Source: Nitrospira sp. UBA5699 (GTDB lineage Bacteria > Nitrospirota > Nitrospiria > Nitrospirales > Nitrospiraceae). From it: a DNA stretch of 16,600 nucleotides. Positions 6,680 through 13,419 of this stretch are shown one piece after another (within the stretch, counting starts at the first letter, position 1; each line of letters opens with the position of its first letter). Location of the stretch: positions 96,015-112,614 of the forward strand of contig DIHJ01000061.1 in the NCBI GenBank assembly GCA_002420105.1, given 5' to 3'. The position numbers and the translations under genes are program-made. Under the pieces are notes generated by a model that saw only the letters and a program-made list of their open reading frames with translations, did not search any database and was not told the origin of the DNA.

Positions 6680-9600
6680 ATGTTTACCCGCTGCGCGCCG
6701 AAGATCCTCCCGCTGCTTCTCCTCTGTCTGTTTCCGTTCGCCGGCGCGAGCGCCGATGCACGCCCCTCCGCCGCGTCCAGCGACCACTTCATCCGGCAGT
6801 TGGATGAGCTGTCGGCTCTCTGGAGCTTCTACCGGCAAACGTACATCCGCGACGGACGAGTCATCAGCCTCGACGAGCAGGGGGTGACGACGTCCGAAGG
6901 CCAGGGCTATGCGATGCTGCGGGCGGTCTGGTCGAACGACCGGAAGACGTTCGACGACGTATGGCGCTGGACGCAGCGCGTTCTGCAAGTCCGGCAGGAC
7001 AAGCTCTTTGCCTGGAAGTGGAAGGGCAAGGTACTGTCGTTCGACGCCGCCACGGATGCGGACACCGATATCGCCATGGCGCTGGTGCTGGCGTCCCGCC
7101 GTTTCGACAACCCGCGTTACGAGCAGGACGCGCTCGAGATTCTCCATTCCATCTGGGATCTCGAGGTGTTGCATCTGCGCGGCGGCTCCTACGTCACGGC
7201 GGGAAACTGGGCGGTACATGAAGACTATCCCATGATTCACGTCGCCTACCTCGCCCCCTACGCCTACGAGCTCTTTGCTTCGGTCGATCCGCAGCACGAC
7301 TGGAGACGGTTGATCGACAGCTCGTACGGACTGTTGCACTGGCTGTACGACGAGCAGCAGGTCGCGCTGCCGCCGGAGGTGGTCTATCTGGACAAGGTTC
7401 AGGGCCGTTTCCTGCTGAGGCATCCCCGTACGGGACAGGCGTCCGAGTTCGGATACGACGCGGTTCCGCTGTTCTGGCGGGTGGCGTTGGATGCGCAGTG
7501 GTTCGGCCGGTCGGAAGCGGCGTTGCGCGGCAAGATGCTGAAGTTCTTCTGGTCCGAGTGGAAGGCGCGCGGCCGGTTCCTCGATCGCTATACGGTCAGC
7601 GGAGAAGCCCGTTCCGCGTTCGAGCTGCTCCCGCTCTACGCCACGGTGCACGCGCTGGCCGTTCAGGACCATCCGGAACTGGCGCGCCGGCTGGGAGAGA
7701 TCAAGCTGCCGCTCCTGCACGCCAATGCGCTGGCCGGAAAAGGGACGCCCTACTATTTGCACAACTGGCTGTGGTTCGCCCGGGCGGTCGAATTGCAGCA
7801 GGTGCGGCGCTACGATGAATACTTCGCGTTCCTGCGCCCGTTCGACTTCGTCGGGTTCGCCGCGCACGTGCCATGGGAATTGCTCGCCGTGACGACGCTG
7901 CTGTTCCTGGCGGCGCAGCGGCATTGGATTGTGAAGCTGGGGTTTCTGGTGTGCGGGTTCGGGCTGTGCGTGCGCTATCTGGATTGGCGGCTGCACGAGA
8001 CGCTGAACTGGGTGGAGACCGGAGGACCGTTCATCAGCCTCTCGCTCTGGTGCGCCGAGCTGTACGCCTGTTCGACGGTCGCTCTGCTCCTGGTGCAGGT
8101 GGGGCTGCGGAATCGGCCGGGCCGGGCGGGTCCCTCCATGCCGCCGGAAGGATTTCAGCCTTCCGTCGATGTGTTGATCCCGATCTATTCCGAGTCGTGC
8201 GACATCCTGGAAAAGACGCTGATCGGCGCCGACGCGATCGAATACCCCAACAAGCGGGTCTATGTGCTGGACGACAGCCACCGGGACGAAGTGCGGGCGC
8301 TGGCGGAACGGTATGCGGCGACGTACCTGCAAGGGCCGAAGCGGCACGCCAAGGCGGGCAATCTGAACAATGCCTTGGTTCATACGGACGGCGAACTTGT
8401 GGCGGTTTTCGATACCGATCACATTCCGGTCTCCACGTTTCTGAAGGAAACGGTGCCATTCTTTGCCGATCCGCGGATGGGATTCGTGCAGACGCCGCAT
8501 CATTTTTACAATCGGGATATCTTCCAGCGGGCCCTCGGCACCGGCGTCCGGATTCCCAACGAGCAGGACCTGTTCAATCATGCCATCCAGGGAGGCCGCC
8601 ACCGGTGGGGCGGCGCATTTTTTGTCGGGAGCGGGGCGGTGTTCCGGCGCTCCGCCATTCAGGATGTGAACGGGTTCAACCTCATGAGCATCACCGAGGA
8701 CATCCACACCAGCCAGCATCTTCATGCCCGGGGCTGGAAGTCGGCGTTCGTGGACAAGGATCTGGCGGTGGGGCTGACGGCGGAAAACCTGTCCTCCTAC
8801 ATCGTGCAGCGTCGCCGATGGATGCTGGGCTGTCTGCAGATCTTCTTCAAAGACAATCCGCTCTTCTGCCGGGGGCTGCCGATCCGGCACCGGGTGGGGT
8901 ACTTCGCGTCGCTCTACTATTTCCTGTTTCCCCTGGCCCGCGTCGTCTTCTGGGTCACGCCGCTGTATTTCCTGCTCTTTCATCTTCACCCGATCTTTTC
9001 GGACGTGTCGATCCTCGTCGCCTATGTGCTGCCGTTTCTGATCACGCTCCCCCTGCTCTCCGCGACGCTGATGCCGGGATGGCCGCGTCTGCTGTGGGCG
9101 TCGACGTACGAGATTACCGTGGTGTTTCCGTTGTTCCGGTCGATGTTCGATCTGTTTCTGCCGAAGCGCATGGGATTCAAGGTGACGCCGAAAGGATTGC
9201 GGTTCGAGCGGCGCTCGTTCGACTGGCGCTCGTCGCTGAGCCTGTTGGCGGCCACGGCGATCACGATCGCGGCGATCGGGAAAGGCGTCTGGGAGTTTTG
9301 GTTTTTCGGCATCGAGAAAGACGCCTATTTCTTCAACCTCACCTGGGCCGGTGTTAATCTGGTGACGCTCCTCGTCGGGCTGAGCATGGCCTGGGAACGG
9401 CCGCAGCGGCGCGGGGAGGAACGGGTCCGTAAGGCGATGGCCTGCGACCTCGAGGCCGCCGGCGTGCGGCGTCGGGCGATGACGGAAGACCTCAGCCTCT
9501 CCGGGCTGTCCTTCTCCCTGCCGGCGACAGAGCCGGTCCCGGAGGAGTTCGATCTGACGCTGCACGGGCGGACCCCGATGTCCTGCCGCGCGCGGGTGGT

Positions 9601-10120
9601 GTATCATGAGGCGATTCCCGGACGGGGAGTCAGATGCGGGGCGGCGTTTCTTGCGCTTCGCCAGGATCAGCGGCGCTGGCTCGTCACGAATCTGTTTGCC
9701 GATCCCACGACCTGGCTCGATGCCCATCAGGCGCGCGTGAGAAGTCCGCTGTTGATGGCCGGTCATTTGCTCGTCGGCTTGTGGCGTTCGACGAGGCCGA
9801 CGGTCACACGTCGCCGCCGGACGCCCCGGACGCGCTGTCTCAAGGCGGTCAGGGTCCGGATCGGCTCGCAACGGCGCTGGGCGATTCTCCGCGACCGGTC
9901 GGCGCGCGGCATGGGGCTGCTTCTGCTGGGCGGCCGGGCCGGCGCGGAGTCACGCTGGCTCGTCGGCCCCGCCGGCAGCCCGTTCGAACCGTTGTATCAT
10001 CGGCAGCGAGGGCCCTGGCTGTGGCGGGTCGGGCTCAGGCCGCAGCCGGATCCTGTTCCGATCCCGTTGCAGGTTCCCTCTGTCGAAACGAATGCGAGTT
10101 ATCACGAGAGAAAGGTGTGA
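6680..10120 (+). CDS. bcsA: Fused GH8 endoglucanase - BcsA-type cellulose synthase - PilZ protein
   Basis: 1146 residues from ATG 6680 (TTG 6671 is the only upstream option; neither has a ribosome site). Signal peptide 1-27. Residues 35-370 are a family-8 glycosidase: E73 in 'SEGQGYAML' (general acid), the complete GH8 signature starting 'ATDAD' (D126), and D260 in 'GYDAV', the base position of BcsZ-like enzymes. Three membrane helices (about 398-475) include 'RYLDWRLHETL', typical of BcsA. The GT2 core has D531-D532, 'KAGNLNNAL', D578-T-D580, T672-E-D674 and Q710-RR-R-W714; the gating loop is F833-KVTP-K838. Further helices end at W905, followed by PilZ: R907/R911/R915 and D937-x-S939-x-x-G942. 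A second DxSxxG lies at 1072-1077. Topology fits: hydrolase in periplasm, synthase and PilZ in cytosol. FFCGS is FFVGS here. Probable product: cellulose or a related beta-glucan, switched on by c-di-GMP. Confidence 0.92.
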   Translation: MFTRCAPKILPLLLLCLFPFAGASADARPSAASSDHFIRQLDELSALWSFYRQTYIRDGRVISLDEQGVTTSEGQGYAMLRAVWSNDRKTFDDVWRWTQRVLQVRQDKLFAWKWKGKVLSFDAATDADTDIAMALVLASRRFDNPRYEQDALEILHSIWDLEVLHLRGGSYVTAGNWAVHEDYPMIHVAYLAPYAYELFASVDPQHDWRRLIDSSYGLLHWLYDEQQVALPPEVVYLDKVQGRFLLRHPRTGQASEFGYDAVPLFWRVALDAQWFGRSEAALRGKMLKFFWSEWKARGRFLDRYTVSGEARSAFELLPLYATVHALAVQDHPELARRLGEIKLPLLHANALAGKGTPYYLHNWLWFARAVELQQVRRYDEYFAFLRPFDFVGFAAHVPWELLAVTTLLFLAAQRHWIVKLGFLVCGFGLCVRYLDWRLHETLNWVETGGPFISLSLWCAELYACSTVALLLVQVGLRNRPGRAGPSMPPEGFQPSVDVLIPIYSESCDILEKTLIGADAIEYPNKRVYVLDDSHRDEVRALAERYAATYLQGPKRHAKAGNLNNALVHTDGELVAVFDTDHIPVSTFLKETVPFFADPRMGFVQTPHHFYNRDIFQRALGTGVRIPNEQDLFNHAIQGGRHRWGGAFFVGSGAVFRRSAIQDVNGFNLMSITEDIHTSQHLHARGWKSAFVDKDLAVGLTAENLSSYIVQRRRWMLGCLQIFFKDNPLFCRGLPIRHRVGYFASLYYFLFPLARVVFWVTPLYFLLFHLHPIFSDVSILVAYVLPFLITLPLLSATLMPGWPRLLWASTYEITVVFPLFRSMFDLFLPKRMGFKVTPKGLRFERRSFDWRSSLSLLAATAITIAAIGKGVWEFWFFGIEKDAYFFNLTWAGVNLVTLLVGLSMAWERPQRRGEERVRKAMACDLEAAGVRRRAMTEDLSLSGLSFSLPATEPVPEEFDLTLHGRTPMSCRARVVYHEAIPGRGVRCGAAFLALRQDQRRWLVTNLFADPTTWLDAHQARVRSPLLMAGHLLVGLWRSTRPTVTRRRRTPRTRCLKAVRVRIGSQRRWAILRDRSARGMGLLLLGGRAGAESRWLVGPAGSPFEPLYHRQRGPWLWRVGLRPQPDPVPIPLQVPSVETNASYHERKV

Positions 10121-10123
10121 TCC

Positions 10124-11710
10124 ATGTCTCCTGTCAGTCGGCTGGTGGTATGTGCCTGGTTGGTCGGACAGTTGTGGGCCGTTGCTCCGGCGGGAGCCGA
10201 GGATTTCGTCGAATCCTGGTACATGTCGCGCGGCCGCTCCAATATGGAGATCGAAAACTACAAAGCGGCGATCGAGGCGTTCGAGAAAGTCGTCGAACGG
10301 GATCCCGGCAACCGTGAAGCCATGCGGAGCCTCGGACTCGCCTACGAAAAGCAGGGCTTGAAAGACAAGGCGATCGACCAGTTCGATCGGTATCTCGCCC
10401 GGTGGGACGACGATCCCGACATCGCCTTCGCGCAGGCGCAGGCCCTGGAGTGGTCGCGCTACGCCTACCGCGAAAAGGACATGCTGAAGTATTACCGCAT
10501 GGGGTTGAAGCGGAAGAACGACCCCGGAATGCGGTTGAAGTATGCCGCGCACCTCGCCCGGCGCAAGGACACCAGCCAGGAGGCCGTCGCGCAATACGAC
10601 AAGGTGCTGGAGAGCCAGCCCCGGAACGCCGAAGCCCATCGGGGTCTGGCCAAGGCCTATGCCTGGCTCAGTCAGAACGACCTTGCGCTGTACCACGCCA
10701 ATCTGGCCCGGCAGCAGGCCAAACGGGAACCGGGGGATATGACCGCGTTGCGCCAGGACATGTCGAAGGGGCGCGAGCCGGCCGTCGAAGGGGTGCTGGG
10801 CGTTCTGGCTCAGCCGGAAAAGCCGTTTGAACTCTATGGATTCCGGATGGGCACGCGGGGGAAATTCGATCTCACACCCTTCACGACCACGAAAGTGGAG
10901 GTCGGCGCCGAGCATTTCTGGAGTTCCTCGGAGAACCGGGCCGGCGGCTATCTGTCGCTCGGCAACCAATTTCGAATCAATCCGTCCAACCGGGTCGACG
11001 CCGTCGTGGAATACCACGGCGCGCCCAGGGGTGACGGGCTGGCCTATAAGTTCGAGTACGCCTATGAGGGGGCGTCTTTGTCGGTCAGACCGGGGGTGAA
11101 GCGGGAGTTCCGGTACGACTCGTTCGCCGCCCTGGCCGGCTCTCGCAGTTCCGGACAACTGGTGGGGCTGGCCCGATCGACGCAGTTCTACAGCGAAGTG
11201 GCGTTCGACGTGGATGCCCTGCACGTGTCGGTCACGCCGTTTGTGGGTTGGGTGACGGCGGAGCAACTGGGCACGAACGATCAGGTGGGGCTGGACAGCA
11301 AAGTGTCCCTGCCGCTCTGGCAGCAGGACAATTGGGAAATTTCAGGGGAGTACCTGCTGTACCTCACCCATTATGGAGAGAATCAAAGCGGGTTTCAGCC
11401 AAGTCCGCGGGAGCCGCTGGCCGGCGGGTACTTCAGCCCGCAAGTCTTCCTCAATCAGATTCCGCGGCTCGCGGCGACCTACAGTCTGGACAACAAGGAC
11501 GAACTCTATGTCGCCGCCGGTCCCGCGGTGCAGTATATCGACGAGGCGACCAGGGCGGCGGTGCTTCGCGTCGGAGGGGACGCGCACGTCGCCTACAGCA
11601 AGCATATTTCCAAGCCCTGGTTCTTCAAGGTCATGGCGGACTATACGCAGATCGCCAGCATCTACATGCGGCTGCAGGTCAACGGTCTGCTCGTCTACAC
11701 ATTCTATTGA
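10124..11710 (+). CDS. BcsC-like TPR and outer-membrane beta-barrel exporter
   Basis: 528 residues. Signal peptide 1-25 (cleavage after 'PAGA'). Residues about 30-215 are TPR helices ('YKAAIEAFEKVVERDPGNREAMRSL'-type repeats, then 'AVAQYDKVLESQPRNAEAHRGLAKAYAWL'-type). Residues about 225-528 alternate in the manner of beta strands and end in 'VYTFY', an aromatic C-terminus expected of outer-membrane barrels. The 'GGYFSPQVFLN' segment closely resembles the conserved GG-Y-[FY]-S-P-Q element of the BcsC C-terminal domain. It is less than half the length of enterobacterial BcsC (about 1150), mainly because there are fewer TPRs. It starts 3 bases after the synthase stop, with its AAAGGTG ribosome site inside the end of the synthase gene, so the two are surely co-transcribed and probably translationally coupled. 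Role: guide the glucan through periplasm and outer membrane. Confidence 0.85.
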   Translation: MSPVSRLVVCAWLVGQLWAVAPAGAEDFVESWYMSRGRSNMEIENYKAAIEAFEKVVERDPGNREAMRSLGLAYEKQGLKDKAIDQFDRYLARWDDDPDIAFAQAQALEWSRYAYREKDMLKYYRMGLKRKNDPGMRLKYAAHLARRKDTSQEAVAQYDKVLESQPRNAEAHRGLAKAYAWLSQNDLALYHANLARQQAKREPGDMTALRQDMSKGREPAVEGVLGVLAQPEKPFELYGFRMGTRGKFDLTPFTTTKVEVGAEHFWSSSENRAGGYLSLGNQFRINPSNRVDAVVEYHGAPRGDGLAYKFEYAYEGASLSVRPGVKREFRYDSFAALAGSRSSGQLVGLARSTQFYSEVAFDVDALHVSVTPFVGWVTAEQLGTNDQVGLDSKVSLPLWQQDNWEISGEYLLYLTHYGENQSGFQPSPREPLAGGYFSPQVFLNQIPRLAATYSLDNKDELYVAAGPAVQYIDEATRAAVLRVGGDAHVAYSKHISKPWFFKVMADYTQIASIYMRLQVNGLLVYTFY

Positions 11711-11722
11711 CCGCCGGCGCCG

Positions 11723-11731
11723 TGCTACACT
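11723..11731 (+). promoter_or_regulatory. Extended -10 promoter immediately upstream of trmL
   Basis: TGC-TACACT is a TGn extended -10 with 4/6 matches. The -35 position is poor. The predicted start (about 11738) is only 2-4 bases before the trmL ATG, which would make the message leaderless or nearly so, in line with the absence of any ribosome binding site. Confidence 0.45.
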
Positions 11732-11740
11732 CCACGCCCC

Positions 11741-12205
11741 ATGTTCGACGTCGTGCTCTACCAGCCGGAAATTCCTCCGAACACCGGCAACATCATCCGG
11801 CTCTGCGCCAATACCGGCATGCGCCTGCATCTGATCAAGCCGCTCGGCTTCTCCATGGAGGACAAGCAACTGGTTCGGGCCGGTCTGGACTACCATGAAT
11901 TCGCCACCGTAACCCTGCACGACGACTGGCCGGCCTGCTCGGCGCATTTCGACGGCCGCCGGATATTTGCCGTTTCGACCAAAGGGGCGCGGCGGTACGA
12001 TGCCAACGCCTATGCGGCCGGCGACGTCTTTTTCTTCGGCCCGGAAACCCGGGGGTTGCCGGCGGCGCTGCTTACATCCTTCCCGGAGGAACGGCGTATC
12101 CGCCTGCCGATGTTGCCGGAGAGCCGCAGCCTCAATCTTTCCAATGCCGTGGCGGTCGTCGTCTACGAAGCCTGGCGACAGATCGGATTTGCCGCGGGCG
12201 GATAG
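11741..12205 (+). CDS. trmL: tRNA (cytidine/uridine-34-2'-O)-methyltransferase TrmL (YibK)
   Basis: A 154-residue SPOUT (trefoil-knot) methyltransferase of exactly the family's usual size. The three knot motifs are all present: 'PEIPPNTGNIIRLCANTG' (9-26), 'FFFGPETRGLP' (97-107) and 'RSLNLSNAVAVVVYEAWRQ' (129-147). TrmL methylates the 2'-OH of the wobble nucleotide of certain leucine tRNAs with S-adenosylmethionine. It lies 30 bp past the BcsC-like gene but has its own -10 element and is unrelated in function, so it is probably a separate transcript. Its stop is only 6 bp from the stop of the convergent J-domain gene. Confidence 0.95.
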   Translation: MFDVVLYQPEIPPNTGNIIRLCANTGMRLHLIKPLGFSMEDKQLVRAGLDYHEFATVTLHDDWPACSAHFDGRRIFAVSTKGARRYDANAYAAGDVFFFGPETRGLPAALLTSFPEERRIRLPMLPESRSLNLSNAVAVVVYEAWRQIGFAAGG

Positions 12206-12211
12206 ATGCGG

Positions 12212-13090
12212 TTAGACATCGTGTTCGGTCAGGCAACGGCCGAAGCCCTGCTGCTCGGCAAAGTGGTAGGAGTAGTGCAGGGCCGTCAGGTTGGCGATGC
12301 GTTCCTCCGCTTCGTCCCGCGTATCGGCATAGATGATGTGCAGGCCGTAGCGTGCGGTCAGCGCGTCCAGAAAATCCATCAACGCGTTCTTGTGGTACTG
12401 GTTGAGGCGGCCGCCCGCCTTCTTGTGCTGGAGTATGCCTTCGATCAGCAGGAAGCGGGACGGGTAGGCGAGCATCTGTTCGAGTTCGAGAAGAAACGGC
12501 GCGCGGTTATCGTGGGGGTTTGAGAGGATCGTATAGAGCACCTCGACGTTCAGGCCCTTGATCGCCAGCAACTCGGGGACTTCGGCAATGGCATAGTTGC
12601 CCGCCGGCAACGGTTCCCGCATCGTACCGGCGATGCGGGTAAAGCCGTGGAAATCGTACGGATGAGGCTCCCGCGGGTCGATGTACAGATGAATCGCCGG
12701 AACCATGACCGTTCCCCGTCCCTGCCTGGTGAGCATGATGGGAGACTGCGGTCCCCGGCGCTCCCGGGATGGCGCGGCCGTCTGGCGGGGCGGGGTCGAG
12801 GCATAAGCCGAGGGCGAAACCGGTTGCGCGCCGCGCGCTGTCGATGCCGCCGCAGGTCGTACGGTCGTGTCGTAGCGGGCGCGCAGGGCCGGATCGCTGA
12901 GGGTCTGGTAGGCCTGATTGATCAGCTTCGTCCGGTCTTCGGCTTTCCGGTGCAATGTCGGCGCATGGGTGAATCGATCCGGGTGCCAGACCTGAAGCTG
13001 TTCGTGCCAGGCTTTCCTGATCTCTTCGTCCGTCGCCGTGGGCGACAGTTCGAGCACCGTATAATAGTCGGCCGTTCTCGTCTCCGCCAT
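12212..13090 (-). CDS. J-domain protein with a catalytically degenerate ERCC4-type nuclease domain
   Basis: 292 residues. Residues 8-75 form a J domain with intact H36-P37-D38 and the helix IV pattern 'INQAYQTLSDPALRARYD', so it should stimulate an Hsp70. A Pro/Ala/Ser-rich linker (78-118) follows. Residues 128-280 line up by eye with bacterial ERCC4/XPF-type nuclease domains: 'IDPREPHPYDF' (D138, R140, E141), 'LPAGNYAI' where the family has GDYS, 'LLAIKGLNVEVL' where the family has the catalytic ERKS...D, 'FLLELEQMLAY', 'FLLIEG', and the late 'HKNALMDFLDALTARYGLHIIYADTRDEAEERI'-like helix-strand unit. GD and ERK are lost, so it is probably a binding rather than a cutting domain. No G/F, zinc-finger or DnaJ C-terminal domains. 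ATG 13090 is preferred to 13114 because AGGGAGAG precedes it. Confidence 0.85.
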   Translation of the reverse strand: MAETRTADYYTVLELSPTATDEEIRKAWHEQLQVWHPDRFTHAPTLHRKAEDRTKLINQAYQTLSDPALRARYDTTVRPAAASTARGAQPVSPSAYASTPPRQTAAPSRERRGPQSPIMLTRQGRGTVMVPAIHLYIDPREPHPYDFHGFTRIAGTMREPLPAGNYAIAEVPELLAIKGLNVEVLYTILSNPHDNRAPFLLELEQMLAYPSRFLLIEGILQHKKAGGRLNQYHKNALMDFLDALTARYGLHIIYADTRDEAEERIANLTALHYSYHFAEQQGFGRCLTEHDV

Positions 13091-13116
13091 CGGACTCTCC
13101 CTGTTCAATGCCACGA

Positions 13117-13145
13117 AGTGTAGCGGAGTCTCCGCGGAGTATCAA
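13117..13145 (-). promoter_or_regulatory. Sigma-70 promoter of the J-domain gene with an operator-like spacer
   Basis: On the minus strand TTGATA (13145-13140; 5/6) is followed by 17 bases and TACACT (13122-13117; 4/6). The spacer (13123-13139) holds the perfect inverted repeat GCGGAG-T-CTCCGC, and GCGGAGT occurs twice 11 bp apart (13123 and 13134). Predicted start is near 13110, giving a 20-base leader with the ribosome site in it. A repressor site between -35 and -10 is an inference. Confidence 0.55.
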
Positions 13146-13223
13146 AGGGGGCGTTCGAGGTCACGCCGACGATCGAGCGCTTGCGGGAGCGGCCGCGGGG
13201 AGTTCCCGATCGTCGTCGCTCGG

Positions 13224-13252
13224 TTGCCGAGGACGGCGGCTTCTGGTAGATT
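13224..13252 (+). promoter_or_regulatory. Sigma-70 promoter of tex
   Basis: TTGCCG (13224-13229), a 17-base spacer and TAGATT (13247-13252) preceded by TGG, which makes an extended -10. Predicted start is near 13259, giving a leader of about 160 bases before the tex ATG. Confidence 0.55.
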
Positions 13253-13419
13253 CGCGCCGGTCATTCGGCCCGTGTGCCGGCCGTCGTATCTGCAAACCGG
13301 AACCATCGCCGACCGTCACGACGACCTTCGGCCGACATGCAACAGCAAGAAGGCCCGCGGGGTTGCCGTTGAGACGACACGCCACCTTGCGGGCGTTCGG
13401 AAAGACTCAGAGCAGACCC

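Larger units (their letters stand above)
13091..13419. other. Divergent regulatory region between the J-domain gene and tex
   Basis: The 329-bp gap contains the two divergent promoters listed separately and the long leader of tex. It also has a 9-bp inverted repeat, CGACGATCG (13167-13175) with CGATCGTCG (13207-13215), between the promoters, around a GCGGCCGC core. An open frame runs through it into tex from 13108, but it is arginine/serine-rich and unlike Tex, so I treat it as non-coding. A 12-codon ATG frame (13337-13372) in the leader has no ribosome site. Confidence 0.5.

Noticed and set aside
6647..9871. 1074-codon open frame antisense to the synthase fusion
   Set aside because: It mirrors the GC-rich codon pattern of the true gene; the product is full of Arg, His, Pro and Gln with no domain, no signal and no ribosome site.
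9950..11266. 438-codon antisense frame opposite the end of the synthase and the BcsC-like gene
   Set aside because: Composition typical of an antisense shadow, no recognisable motif; both sense genes are well supported.
13108..13419. 104-codon N-terminal extension of Tex
   Set aside because: The extension is Arg/Ser/Pro-rich and unlike Tex, overlaps both divergent promoters, and homology starts at ATG 13420.
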